Source: Serilophus lunatus (lineage: Eukaryota; Chordata; Aves; Passeriformes; Eurylaimidae). From it: a stretch of 64,000 nt of DNA. Numbering within the stretch: the stretch's first letter is position 1; each line of letters starts with the position of its first letter. The DNA lies in the NCBI GenBank assembly GCA_013399895.1, contig VXBA01002154.1:319462-383461 (forward strand), read 5' to 3'. This document shows positions 12,701 to 27,700 of this stretch, piece by piece. The position numbers and the translations under genes are program-made. A model generated the notes under the pieces. That model was not told the DNA's origin and ran no database searches. It saw only the letters and a list, made by a program, of their open reading frames with translations.

Positions 12701-15700
12701 AACAGTGAGTTCTGGAAAACATAATTGTTTCTCTTTTCACTCAAAGTGCCAAGACTTGAAAGGCATTTCTGCCTGCCGAGATAGGTGGATGAGCTGTTGT
12801 TTCATTGCAACGCACACAGATGCAGTTAAATAGTCCCAGATGGAATCTGAAATATTCCATAGCAGCCTCTTGGGCAGCGAGTGCATTAACTGCCACAGGA
12901 GAAGGCTGTAAAGGCTCCCATCTGGTCATCCATCAACACTTTTATACATTATCATCAGCAGCCTGCTTGGAGGGAAGGTGTGCCACATTTCTGAAAATCC
13001 AATTAGATGATAGCAGCCAGTTCTCTTTTATCCTCTCTGTTGCTGAGCCGTCCAAAGCATTTTTTTAGATTAAAGAAACATCATTTTCCTTCATAGGGGC
13101 TGTGCTGCTTTATCTCTATTGTGACCTGTTCTTTTATGTGCTTTATAATTCTATTATTAATTAGGATTTCAACCTTTTTCCTGCTACTGAAGTGGGACTT
13201 ACTAGTTTGTAGTTCCCAGATCTGCCTTATGCCTCTTTTTTCCCCAGAGTGATATAATTGCCACTTTTCAATTTGTTGATAGTTACTCTTTTGAGAAGAG
13301 ATAACTTATTGCAGCACCTCAGTGGCAGGGTTTGATGCCAATCCTATCCCTTAACCTGAGGGATCAATTTGCTTTGACTCAAGGTATGCAGACATTTCTG
13401 TTGTGACTCTCAACACCATGCTGGGGTGAGCCATCCTCTTTTTATATCCTGATTTTCTTTGAGAAGTTCAGAGATTTGTTGATGAAGAATTGTTTGCCAA
13501 GCATGGAAAACTCCCAAGATCTCCAGGGGTAATTCTAGCAGTGTTACCTTAGAAAAAGTTTCCCTCTGGTTGGGGCTTTATATAAAGAACATTTTAATGG
13601 CAAGAATATAAACTTTCAGGTAAATAATTAGTGTTTTCTCCAACGTAATTTTTTTCCAGGCATTACATGCTGAGGATGAGCACTTTGATATAGTCTTTAT
13701 TGATGCTGATCAAAGGAATGCTGTTCACTACTACAGCTTTGTCATGGATAACCACTTGCTGAGAATGGATGCAGTGATCTGTGTAGAGAATACACTCATG
13801 AAAGGACAAGTCTACCTGGAGAATGTATCAGATGAAAAAGTACTAGCTGTCAGAAAATTAAATTCAGTGATTAATTCAGATCCTCGTGTTGAGCAGGTTA
13901 GTGCAATGCCATTGGTTAAGGTGCCTGTGGTGCTGTATCTATGGATTTTGCAAAGCAGTAGTTAAAATATTTCTTTTGTTGGTGCCATTATCCAGAAGAC
14001 CTAAAATGAACTCAGATTTTATTGTAATTCACCTCACTTGAGCTCTAGGTATGAGTTTCTATATTCAGGAATGGTCCCTACTCTGTCTACATCTTAGAGA
14101 GTGTTAAAGGCAAGATAAAAGTGGAGCACTTAAGAGTGAATAATTGGCTGTACAGCACAACCAAGGAACCACAGCTCTGCTTTAAAGGCTCTGGGGGCTG
14201 TAGGGCATCACCAGCACAGCAGGAGTCAACAAATTCCTACTCCAGCAGAAGAAGAAAAAAAAGCATTAAGATGCACAAGCAATATGCTGTGATTTCAGAG
14301 GCAAAATTAGACATGTATTCTTAAGGGATTTAAAGGCAGGTGTCAGTGATATTGCCCCAGGACAGCAGTCACCAGCTCACTCTTGTACCATGACTGCACC
14401 AGGGTGGCAGAGGGACTGTCATGGCCAAAGTGTTTTGTTGTCTCATAAGCTTAAGGTTAGACACCTCTAACGGGACCTCCTGTGGTTCTATATTTATTCT
14501 ATCATCTACAGAACTAGTAGCCAACATTCCAGAAGCAACAGCTTCTCTTTGTAGATGAGGGAAAGATTAATGACAGTTTTCCATGCCCTGAATGTCACTG
14601 TTAGCTGCCCAATGCATGTAAATAGCATGTGGGTTCCACATCTGGTGTTCTAACACTGTGATGTTTGTGTTGAATTTGCAATACTGGGTGCAGGTTCCTC
14701 ATGATGATGCATGTCCTGCACCCTCATCTGTGGGTGAAGGACAGATGTTCTCTCAAATGCTGAAGGACACCAAAGTGTTGCTATTCTAGTTTACTGTAAC
14801 ACTGGAATATCCTCATGACAGCCTTGTCCAGGCAGTGGATACCAAGCAACCTCAGCAGCTGGCACTGATTTAGAAAACTGAAGAGATAAAGCAGCATTTT
14901 TTTTTCCTGGCCTATCATGTTTGTGTTGGAAGGAAGTTCAGCTAAAGAATAAGAGTAGGTGAAGAGCTACTATGGCCTGAGGACTATCCTTCATCAGTGG
15001 AATTTGAGTGACAGAAAGCCAGGTTCAAAGCAGTTGAGAACTGTGTGTGCATTATTTTTGCAGGTAATTTTACCTGTGCAGAGTGGACTGAGCATCATTC
15101 GAAAGATCCCTGTACCTGCAGATGCAGTGATTGAATTCAAGGTGGGTATTTCCTCTCTGTGAACACTTCTGGGAAGGTTTTGATTCTGCTGAGGACAAAG
15201 ATAAAATAATTTTCATGTATTTGTTGCTGAGAACCCAAATACATGGTGCTGTAGTCCAGGGTTATACTAAAGCTGTAAAATGCTAATTCCTTGCAAAGTC
15301 TTTCAGTTCAGCTGGTCCTGTGGTGAATCTCCAAAGTGCCTGGTGCTCACTGAGTGTCTGTGCCTGATTCTCTCCAGTCCTTCCCATGCAGGGAAATGTG
15401 GGCAGATGGAGTTGGGGGCCCAGCTATAACGAACCAATATAATATTTCTGAAGTAGCTCTTTTTTTGCCCAAAGGCAGCACATGATGCCACCCTATGCTC
15501 TCTGAGCTGAATATTTTCATGGCCTTGGATTTTACTTATCCTATGGAAAAGATGGTGGTTTTATTTTTCTCCATTTTATGTAGTGGGCATAGTCCAGCTG
15601 TAATGAAATTCCCATCTGGAATCACCATGGCCTAACTCAGTACATCCAGACTCAAACATCCCAATTGTTTTGCAGTTTCTGAGTGCTCCTAAAACTTCAC

Positions 15701-18700
15701 CCACCGGTAATTCCTGGTATTTCAAACTCAGTATTTTAAACATCTTGTATTTTCCATTTTGATTCCAGTCAGGGGGAAATGATGTATGGCAGCTGATCAG
15801 ATGACAGCTTGGTTTAAGTTATTGGCTGATATCTTTATTTGTGCATTAGCCTTGTGGAGATATTTTGATTGCACTCTGCCTGAACCAGATCCCGCCTTTG
15901 GATCCCTGTTGTTGGCCTCGGAGTCTTCCTGGAGCCAGCTGAACTTGAGGGCAGGATTGGGCCCTGGGGGTGAAATAGTTGGAAGACTTAGTCAACTTCT
16001 AAGACATTGTACCTGATCCATCTCCTGTAGGCTGAGAAATGCCATACCCTCCTCTCATGTAAGTGGCGTGGTCAGAGCACCTCCCCAGAGCACAGCCCTT
16101 CTGCTCTGTTGTCTAGCACCTCAGTATTCCTATGAGACCAATATTTATAGGGATAAGAAGGTTTTTTTGGTTTGAATTAGTCACACTTTTTGTATTAATT
16201 AGTGGTCCCAGGAAACATGGATCCCTGTTCCTGCTCCCGCGTTGTTCCCACAGGCAGAGCCCTTCATAGCTGTCACTGAGCTCTTCCCCTTGTTGTACAA
16301 TGAATACATGTTGTTGTTTCAGAGGGAAGTGGTGAGGGATGATGTCTTCTGGGGCTGCAAGAGGCGGCGCATCCTCGACCGGCTGCGTTTGGATGGCAAG
16401 GTGGCCTATGTCACTGGAGGAGGGCAGGGAATTGGGAGAGCCTTTGCTCATGCGCTGGGGGAAGCTGGTGCCAAAGTAGCTGTTGTGGATCTGGTCCTTG
16501 CCAAGGCAGAGGCAGTGGTGTGTGAGCTCAGCCTCAAAGGTAAGCATGGTTCTGGCCTGTGATGAGCACTGTAATGGGTGGCTTCCCTCCAAACCAAACC
16601 CATTCTCTGCAGTGTAATGTCCTTCTGTCCAGCTCTGATGGGGAGTAGGTTAGAGCAGAGGAATTGCATGCCATGGTCACAAAGCTTCTCCTGCCCTGCT
16701 GGCGTTGTCTCAACAGTCGTTAGTGTCACATCATCTGTGAGACATTTATCAGCATAAACTCAACAGAGATGTAAAGTGATCCAAACAAAATTCCTTGCCA
16801 AGAGTGCCCAAAGTAGTGAGCCATGGCTAACAGGGAAAGAGAAAGGTCACCCCTTGCAAGTGAAAACTGTATAACCTGCATTGAACAGAGGTGGTGTTTC
16901 TCAGGGTAAATCATGCAGCACCTGAAGCTTCAGTGCAGCTGGATGACAGACTTGGGCTGCAAACTCGCATTCCCCCTTCCTCACATGCACCTCTTCCATA
17001 CCTAATATCTGGACCATAAGCCAAAACACCAAAACAAAGTAGTTGTATTGTCAGCCTGAATCTCTCATAGTGCCCTCAATACTAATAGACATAATAACTA
17101 AAGTCCCAAATAAGAGGTAAAATCCTCTACAAGCCACTTCTGTTTTAGCAGTAAAACCAGAAAATATAACATAAAATTGAATTTCCCCCTAGAGTCATGA
17201 TAAACTGCAATTGTAAAGGGGGAAAGGAAAACTGGAAATACAATTTTAGTGATAAAAGAAAGGAAGTATTACTCTTTTTATAATTCCTTTTGTGAGATTG
17301 CACCTGAGCTTTTTTCAAAGTTCAGTACTTCATTGTCTCTAAGCATCGAGCTTTTCCCAGGAAATTTTCACATTCCCATTTGTATAGTCACCAGTATTTG
17401 TTTCCACTCTGACTTCCGAAAGGGATTGGGCCGTTAGAAACCATATTCTCCAGCAAAACCAGACCCTGCAGATATATTTCTGTCACCCAGTCTCAGGAAG
17501 GGGCAAGGAATCATGTTTTGATACTGTTCTGAGTCTCCTCAGAGAACACCTAAAAAAACCCCATCCCTGTCTGCATGATCCCAGCTCTGTAAGAAGGAGA
17601 CACTTTACACTGAGCATCCATTCAGTGGCAGAAGCTCTGATCCCAAATAACGACCCAGAATAGAAAGTGTCCAATTCCTATTAGAAATTCTTGAGCCATC
17701 CAATCCCTCCTTCCCTGAAGCTTTTCGTTCTCTTATGCACTGAAGCCATATGGCCTCGGCACAAAGTAGCTTTGCCCTACACTTTAACTTTCCTTTTGGA
17801 CATTTTTTTCCCTGTGAGATCCTGCATATCAAGTAGAGCTATTTGGACAGAAATGGGCTACTTGATAGAGCCATGAGACTTTGGACGCCAACAGCCTATT
17901 GGAAAGCTAACTTAACTTATCTCCAGGGCATTTTCAGTAGGAGTTTGATCATCTATCCTTCAATGGCTGCCCTATATCTCTGCTCCTTCAGTGATGGGCT
18001 GCAAGCCCAGAGGAGGTGGGGGGGTGTTCCGAAATGCAGCTGGAGAGGTCACGAGGCATAGCAAATGTTATTGCAGTCTAAAGTAAAGAAAATCTCACTG
18101 CTCACTCTTCACACATCTTTATCCTTTGAGGTCAAATATTATCTATCAACTTGACCAGTGCAGCTGGTCAGGGCACATCTATTCCATCTCATGACAGTTT
18201 TTGAGGTTTCAAATTTATTGTCATTCCCTGTTGGAACAAAACCCAAACTTTGTAATGCTTTTGTGAAAGCGAATTATATCCAAATGCCCGTTTTTGGAAA
18301 GGATCTGAAAAGGTCAGGTTTTCAATCTCTGTCTCTCCAGAGGTAACTAGAGAGTCTAGCCTGGACTTCTGAAGCTTTCCCTTGAAAACTTTTGTTGAAA
18401 TCAATATATTTCCATGAAACATTTTGGCTTCAAAGAAGTAACACGCTCTGTTGGAAATAAATTTTGACAAAAAGGTTCAGCTAGCTTTACTCTGAAAATA
18501 TTCACATGAGTAAATTGAAGCTATCCTGGTATTAATACGTATTTTCCCTGCTATAGTAAGGACAAAGGAGCTGTTACCTTTTTTTTTCCCTCTCTGTGGT
18601 TGTAGATCTCTAAATCAAAGTTTGGAAATGCAGTGCCTCAAGTCATTCCCATACTGATACTTTTTCAAAACATTTTGTTTAACTTGCTTAGGGCTGTTCT

Positions 18701-21700
18701 GCTTCTTATACCAAGGAGCCCTTTACTGCCTTTTGGGATGGTGCCATCATTTCATGATGAGTTTTAAACATCAGAACCTCTGTGATCTCAGTTTTAGCTT
18801 TGTTAGACAGCTCGGGTGTATGTCCCTTGGCTACAGGGGTCTTTGTTTTTAGACCCTGTGTGAATACCTTTTTCAGCAGTTGTTAATGGATCCTGACAGA
18901 AGAACCAAAAATGATGAAACATAACCAAAAAATCCTAAGGGTTACCTTCTACTACACACACCTCTGTCTTCAGGGGGAATCGCTCCCTCTACCCTAAGGG
19001 AAGAATTAGTCTGATGGGATATTTAAAATGTGCATTTTCACTGTAAACTATGCAAATGCCTTGTGCAATGTCACTCCTGATCTTCTTGTGTATATGCAAT
19101 GTGTTACTTCCATTTATGCTGTGAGACTAGAGATGAATCCCATGGCAGGGGGATGTGTAAATGTCTCCTGCAGAAGGGCACCTCAAGCAGATTTGGCATG
19201 TTGGTGTCTCTTCAACAAGGAGCCACTGGGCTCTTCTACTGCCCCTCTCAACACAAAACTGCCTCCATGAGCATCACAAAACTAAACTGAGGGCTGTGGC
19301 TGTGGCTCTGTCACCCATGCAGCGACACGGTTCTGTCTGTAGAGTAGAAACTATTTTTCCATAGTTCGTTTTATTTATTATTTTTTATAGATGGTTTGGG
19401 GAGACAGTGGAGAGACGGAAAGTGGGTTTTTTTCCCCTCTCTTATAGTGCAGGGATACCAGCTGAATTGATTAATGTCAAATTGTGGACTCTAGTTTGAA
19501 GTGAGTGTGCTTTCAGTGCTTCTTCGCTAGACACTCACGCGTGGCACCTTTTGTCTTGTTTTTATGAACTATCTTACAAGATGAAGCTATAAATGGGGTG
19601 AGAGTTGGAGGGCAGGTGAAGAGTCTCTCTGTTACCATTAGTAACACGCTCGCACCCATTTTGTCTGTAAATTGAGAAAGAAAGATTGCAGTAACTCCCT
19701 GTGCATTACATGTCTTGATAACAATTAGGAGGAGCAAGAGTGGCTGTTCTTTCAGAATGTTTAGCATAAAACCTGCGATAAGAGGTCTTGTTTTGTGGCG
19801 GTGTATGCATTCATTTTTTAGTTGGCTGTATTATATCCTTGCCATGGAAATCAAGAGGACAGTGTAATCACTGAAGGGGACAGGAGCTCTCATGGCCCGG
19901 GGTGGGGAGCACCCCAGAGCAGCATCACCTCAGGGAGTGCACTCTGGAGCCTCTTGAAGTCACTGGAGATGATGAGTTTTTCCATCCAAAAGACTCTTTC
20001 CTGCCATTTTTTTGAACACCACTGGGCAATTGCTGCTTTGCCTTGCTTTCATGCAACTCTCCATCTCAGCTTCATTCTGGGAGTCTATTCTCCTAGAATA
20101 GGCTTAAGCCTTCTTTTATATGTTTCATCTGAAAGAGTAGAAGTAAATGGAAGTAAAAAAGTCTTGCTTTAGCAGATGTATCTTTCTATCTGTGCACTCT
20201 TTTCTTGCAGACAACTGATCCATGGTCCAGCCCCAGGGCTGTCTCCCTCCTTCCAAGTTAAGAGTCATTTCACCACAGCCCTTGCTTGCTTGGCTTTTAG
20301 GATGGGTATAATCCCATTAGCATCAGGTGCCTCATCAGGCTGCTTATGTTGTTTAACAATATGAGCATTTAAAGCTGACTTTCATAATAAATTAAATGAA
20401 GTTATTTACGGATCAACAGAGGTGTAAAAGTCAGTGGCTGGATTTTTTTGTAGGAAGAAAAGCACGACTTTTTCATGTTTCAAATTTGGTAAATCTATTA
20501 ACTTCTGAATGTTTGTGTTACTCTGGTAGTGTGATTTGCAGTAAGTAAGGCCAGGCAATGTGACTGCCATACCTGTGCACCTGCAAGTATTCCTAGTTAC
20601 CTCCCACCTAAAACTGGTTTGGTTTTGTCTGAGACTCCCAGCTGTCTGGATGCTGTAGTTCATCCAGAGGGCACTTTTGGGAGAAATGAATGCGATTTCT
20701 GGAGCATCTGGGGGGTACCTGACATAAAAAAAAGCATCTGTCTAGCTGCTGATGGATGGGGAAGCTGCAGTTGAGGGTTTGGACAGAAGATGGTGCAGTG
20801 TTCCAAGATTCTTCCTGCTAGAATGGCAGCCTTCGCTCCCACACCTGGGCTTTAGGTTGGTGTCAAACAATCAAAGCTTGCACTTACCAGCAACTTTATA
20901 ATAACAGTATTGCAGTAACAAACATACATTTTGCTACAATTTGTGGAACAATGAATTGAGGTGGAATATACATAAATATATAAAATACATCTATATAAAA
21001 TCTCTCTCTCTCTCTATATATGAATTAATTAATAATCATAAAATAGGGTCTTTTTCCTTTCCCTGTGAATTCCTGTACTGATTCCACCACTCTTATTTTA
21101 ACACAGGGATTAAAAGCCTTGCCCTGGCAGTGGATGTAAGCAAGCCTGAGGATGTGCAAAGGATGGTGGATGCAATTGTGGCTCGCTGGGGCACAGTTCA
21201 CATCGCGTGCAACAATGCAGGAATCAATCTGAACTCTGCCAGTGAAGACACTTCCCTAGAGGAATGGGACAAAACTTTTAATGTCAATTTACGAGGATTA
21301 TTTTTGTGCTGCCAAGTAAGTGTGTAATGATGCACTGGTTTGTTTTGCAAATGGGTAATAATTGTCTAAGTATTTACTTCATCAAGATTTAGTAGCACTG
21401 TATTACTGATTATCACAATAAATATGGTCCCAGTTTTAGCAGAGTTAAGGAGAGATTTGCTTTATATCAGTTAGAGGTTTTGGTCAATATTTTCAAAAGC
21501 AGCTGATACTTACTGGCTGCTGAAGCCCAGTCATTTGAGAAAGGCCAAAATTTTTTTAAAGGGTGGTTATTTGATACATTCTGAAAACCAGAAAGTTTTG
21601 GGGTGGCATTCCCAAATTAGTGATTATTTTGAAAAAATATTACCAAGAGTCAAGAGGTGTGAAATGGTGATGAGATTTTTCCTGCATCAGCCATTTTTAT

Positions 21701-24700
21701 ACCAAGTTTTTATATCAAGTGCTTGAAAAAAATGTGTTAGCACATCAACTCTTCTGAAAAGTGAAGACTAATTTATTATCATGTCATTATTAGCACAATC
21801 ACAGAAAGGGTCACTGGTCTTTCCTTTAATTTCTGTCACAGGCTGCAGGCCGCATTATGCTGAATCAAGGATATGGGAAGATAATTAACACAGCATCTAT
21901 GGCAAGTTTAATAGGTGAGTGATGAGAGCTAACAGTTGTGCTTCAGAATCCATATTTTAATTACTACCGATGCTATTTGAATCAATTAAACCTGTATTGG
22001 GAAGGAGTAAATCACTGACATTTCGTATTAGAGGAAATGTACTACAAAATTTTTATTGATATCGTTTTTCAACATTTATCTGTCCTCGATGTTTTAGAGC
22101 ACTTATTACTTTTTATAGAAGAGGTGGAGTCACCTTCTCTGACTCCAGTGCATGGATGGCATGGGAAAGGTGCTGGTGGCCTCTCCACTATTTCAGGCAA
22201 ACTTCTCGGTGTGTAGGAAGCTGAGCCCCCATGTTTGAAAGCCACCCAAAAGATTTTGGGCCAGTTTTTTGCCCCAGTACCCGTGGGATTTATAACATTA
22301 TTGTTACCAACAGGTGCCTGCACCAACGCTGCTGAATCAGCAGTGTCATCAAAAGCACCAATAAACCATTGTAACATATGGAATGAAATCCCTACTGCTG
22401 AGCTAATCTGGAAGGCAGTTACATGCTGGTGAGCTGAAGCCCATGTAACAAAAATTGATCAATTACACAAATTAAGCATAGCCCTTTAGGAATTTATTTT
22501 ATTGGTCTGGACATCTGTTGCAGTATTGTCCAAATCCAAAAATCAAATGGTGCCTTGGGTTGCCAAGTTAGGCAAGAAAATCTAGTAGCTATAAAAGTAC
22601 AACTGAAAACCCCTGTATTAATATGATGTCCATCTGCTGAATGTTACATAAATATGCAGTCTTTTTATTTTCCTTCAGAATAACATTTATTTTTACTGTG
22701 CCCAGTTTGACATTCTATGACATTCTGCTCAGTTTATTGCACAGTAACTTTAAATGTTTCTTCAAAAATCCATTTATAATGTTGTTGTTAATATTTTTTC
22801 AAGTGTCTTTACCAGCTGTTTTACTTTTGCTTAAACACAGGCACCATCCCTCCACCCTGGCTTTGTAAAGCTACAAAATCTTTCAAAGAAAAGTAGTTTG
22901 GAAAAGAATGTAGGGCTTTAAATTTCAAATACGCCAGGCTTTCCTGCTCTGAGCTGTGCAGTCGGGTTCTGTTTTGCTCATGGGCTGTCACCATCCACAT
23001 CATTGTCACCAAGCAAAATTTTCTGGGAGGTGTTCCACCCTAGAGAAAGTTAGAAAGCTCTGGGAATTGGCACCAACTGGGAATCTGCTGGTTTGACACA
23101 CAGCTCCCTGCCTCACTGCAGCCCAGCAGTGCTCTCCGTTGCTTAAGGAGAGGCATTTTCCAGCTTTTCCACTGGGCCTTGGCACAGGTCTCCTGAGCTG
23201 GGAGGTGATGCCATTCCATCACAGCATCCATCCCAGATGCTGTTTGGGACTGCACTTCCTTGACTGGTGAGCCAAGTCCAGAGATCGACCTGGAGATCAC
23301 GTTTGAGGGAGTACTGGTCCTGGAACAGGAATGAAAGTTGTAAAGCAACCCTGAGAGCAGCCTGGAGGGGTCATCCCAAGATGCCTTTAAATGTCAGTGA
23401 AAGTTAATGTGTGCTAAGCCAAAAGTTAAGAGATGGAGAGATGTGTTTACCTTCTGAACCTGTTTGAATCTTGGCATTGAGAAAATCTAGTAGTTATGAA
23501 ACTACGACTGAAAACCACGATGTTCATATCATGTCCATCTGCTGAATGTTAAATAAATATGTTGGTTGGTTGGTTATTTAAGTATGTTGGCCAACTGGCA
23601 TAGTATGAAATGTTTCTAGAAATAGTTAGGGGATATTTTTTTTGTTGTTGTTGTAGGTTGAGTCCTTCCTCAGAGACACAGGAAAATGAGGAGACACTTA
23701 GCAGGATAGGGAGGGTTTTGTTTGTGATTTTTCCAGATACATTGCTCAGAATCAGTTTTAATTAATTGAAGATAAGCTCCATACATTCTGCATATGTGCA
23801 TTTTGATTCTGATATTTCAGTGGAATTATTCCAGACGTATGCTCCAGCAGCGGCGGCTCGGCTGCTGCGGCTCGGCGGCTCACACAGGTGTAACTCAGAG
23901 CTGCAGTTTTTACAGTGAATATCTTTAGTGGTAAGTGGTCTGCTCTGCTCTGTCTGTGTGCACCTCTCATTAGCATTATGTGGCTGCTTCAAGGTCAGGA
24001 TGGAAGCCTGATGTACCGGCCGAGGTTGCAAAGGCAGAGTGTCAGGTTTTTGTGGTTTACGCCTCACAGCCCTTTGCTCGCCGCCTCCTGGGTTGGGGAA
24101 CAGAATCTGGGAAAAAAAGGTGAAACCTGTTCGTTGAGATAAAGATGGTTTATTAGGACAGAAAATGGAGGGAAATAATAAGGGTAAAAGAAGATATCAA
24201 ACAAGTGATGTACAGTGCAGTTTCTCACCACTCGCTGACCAATGCCCAATCAGTCTCCTCAGCCAACTCCTTCCAGTTACACTGTTCAGCACAATGCCAT
24301 ATGATCTAGAATTTCCCCTGGATCAGTTGGAGTCATCCATACTGGCTGTGCCCCTTCCCAGGTTCTTCTACCCCCAGCCTCCTGGCTGGCAGGGTAGCAT
24401 AAGAACCTTAAAAGTCTTTGATTTAGGGTAAACCTCGCTTAACTAAACTAACCATCAGTGTGTTTTCAACATTATTTCCATCCTAAATCCAAAACACAGC
24501 ACTGTAGCAGCTATTGGGAAGAAAATTAACTCTGTCTCTGCCAAAACAAGGAGACAGGTGTTTAAAATGTAATGAGGCTGATGTTGGCAGAATTTTTACC
24601 TGCTTCCTCCCATCACCTCCATTCTGAACAGGAGTGAGTGTCCTTGTTTCCCAGCTACCTTAACAATTCAGATTTTATTGATGACACTGCTAGTGGCATA

Positions 24701-27700
24701 GCTTTATTCACAAGCTCTCAGTCTGTTTTGTACGAATTTGAAGGGTGGCAGATTTGCTCTTCTGTCTTTGAGATCACCTTAGATAAGGGGAGAGGAGATG
24801 GTGTGGGGTGGTCAGCTGCAGAAATCCCTCTCATCTCCAGAGCTTTGCAGAAACCATTGACTCTTCTTGAGCTTTTGCAGTTGAGAGAGGCCTAGTGTAT
24901 CCGGAAGGGGAAATTTCATCTTCTGAATTACCTTACTTAGATATTGTTATAAAGACAAAGACATTTACATGGAAGGACTCTTGAAAACCCTATCTCGGTA
25001 CACACCCCAAACCAGAAGCTGTTTCTCATAGCTTGCAGCAACTTATTCTCACCCACATGCACTGTAGGTGCAGAGCTGGTGCCAGAACTCCCATCCTCTT
25101 AGCAAATGCCAAATGATTTATCACAGTCAGACATGTTTGGAAAGTTTAGCAAAGAACTGCTTTTGGGAGGTTGCAAGGTTAACTACCGAAGTTGTATGTA
25201 ACTTGGAGTTGATGCATGGCAATTAATCAAGAAATTACATTCCACATCTTTTTGCAAGCCCCTACGGCATGCTGCGTCAGGGTGCAATGGGCACACACAG
25301 GGGGAAAATCAGTTCTGCTGGTCAAAATGCAAATTTTTCCATATTAAACAAAACATGAGCACAGAATAAGTGCTGGCAGAGGAGGGCCATGGCGTGTGAT
25401 GCTCTTCGTAGCAAGGAAATTCTGAATTCTGAGCAAACCTTCAGCACATGCAAAAAAACCCCCACTAGTTGTTGCTCCCATCATGTGTGTGCTTTGAATC
25501 TATTCAGAAACATCTATGTTCAAGGCAAAGGTCCTTGTTCACATGCTCAATAATTCACAGTGGGGCTTTTGGCTCTTTCAGAGTTTGGGTAACTCAGTTA
25601 TCATCTTCATTCCACCCTTCAGATTGACGTATGCAAACCCAACAGTTTTAGTCAATAAAAGCAATAGTGGGTGAGTTGGGATGCTGTGGGTGGGAGTGAT
25701 CTAGAACTGATGCATCAGCTTAATTTATTGGGACAAATTTAATGCCATCTACCAGTGATGTTTATGTACTTTTATCAAAATGCTGTGAGTTGGGGTTTGC
25801 CTGCTGAACCCAGCGATTCTCTTTCTTCCATGGTTAAGGGTTATGCAACCATAGACAGAAATTGTCTGCCTGTGTGACTACTGATATTTAGCCCTGATTT
25901 TCCCCACTCTTCCTCCATGACAGTCAGCAACTCAGTGACACTCAGCACTGATATGGAGCTAATTATGGATTGGTGCTTTGCACTGGATTTGTTTAATGTA
26001 GTCCTGATGGCAGCCAGAAATGCCCAAGGAGAGACACTTTGTGAGTTTAAATCCCAACAGCTGGACTGACTTGGTTTGACTCCCATGGGTTTAAAGCACT
26101 TTGCACCCCCTGGGGATTTGTCCTTAAGTAGCTTTCACCGAGCTGGTGAGGGGCAGAGCCACCCGAGCACACAGCATTAACAAGCTTGAACATTGTAATT
26201 AGCAAGCCGATCATTTTCTGTCTCTGACTGACATGTGACATCTCTGAAACATTTTCAAAAGCTTCAGATTTTGAAAGTGGTGGGTGTTCTGAATTTTTGG
26301 GATGCACCTGTGCTCACATCCACATAAACACCAATTAGATAATGTGATGTGTTTTCTTCAGACTATGGATAATGTAAAAATTAGTGAGAATAATTTGTTC
26401 CAAGAAGCTATATATAATATCTTATATAAAATCTATTATGCATTTATAGCATATAATGTCATATCAAACAATTAAATATGTTACATTATATCATATCACA
26501 TAATATATATTATATAATATTATAAATCATATTTATACATTAAATGATGTGGAATGCATAATATTTTGCCAAATGTTGTCAAGTATTGCACGAATACACA
26601 GGTTTTGGCTTTACTCAAGTATGGGACCTTTTAAATGTCTTTCTTATTTTTTTCTCCATTCTTTTTGCAGTAGCTCAACTGCTTAGGCAAAGCTGTTAGA
26701 TGGCAAAATAAATATTTAAAATGGCTAAATTCTTGCTTCTCCCTATGTACTGTCAGGGAAAATGGCAAACAGTTCATTTCGATGCAGGGAGTTGTCTGTG
26801 TAGTGCCTAAGGTATCTTAATTTGAGAAGAATAAATAATTTTCTCTTTCTGAATCCCTTGTAGTCCCACACCCACAGAAGCAGCTGGCATACAATGTCTC
26901 CAAAGCCGGGGTCGTAAAATTAACACAGACATTAGGAACAGAGTGGATTGACAGAGGAGTAAAAGTCAACTGCATTTCCCCGTAAGTAAAACATAGTCTC
27001 ATTTTGAAACTACAAAGAGAATGAAATGTTCTACAAAGCTCAAATGAACACTATCTCAGCAAATAAAGTTTCTAATTAGCAGGTGGATTGCATCCCTTTT
27101 TATGTTGTCTTTTCCTTAACAAAGGTTTAAATACTTAGAACCAAGCCTGCTCTGTTGCTGTGTATACTCAGGGATTTAAGGAGAGGTTTTAGCATTTGAT
27201 AATAGGTTTTCCAATAATGTGAAGGGTAGTTTTTAGCATTTCTCTTCCAGACGAAATATTTCCTTAGTCTGTCCAAGCCCTCTGTGGTTAAAGAAAAGGT
27301 TTTTGACACTTAATAGACAACACTTCTTTCCCCTTTTTACTTGAGACAAATACATAGGCGCTTTAAAAGCTACACTGTATTACTGTAATTGAGCTACTGT
27401 TCAGCTCTGACAATCACAGGAGGCCAGGTGCAGTTTTGTAAATACATATGTATTTATTACAAGTTACATTTTCCTTGGTTTTAGAGACTTTCAAGCTCTA
27501 TGTTTTATAATATTTATTCACAAAGAAAAGTTTTCTTACCAGATACGCTTTTTCTCTCCCTGTTTCTCACATACACACCCAACCCAGACATTTTATTAAA
27601 CAATTAACAGTGCATGATAGTACTGAGCAGAAACCCAAGTGGATAGTGTTAATTGGAAGCGGTCAAATTCTGTAGACCACTGAAGTCAATCAGTGTAAGT

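Larger units (their letters stand above)
21915..26863 (+). other. MT-Ox: Intron 9 of MT-Ox
   Basis: GTGAGT to CTTGTAG, phase 1. It carries a diverged repeat pair (22576 and 23480), a GC-rich patch (23836-23885), an antisense solo LTR (24051-24556) and an AT-rich low-complexity tract (26405-26545). Confidence 0.8.
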
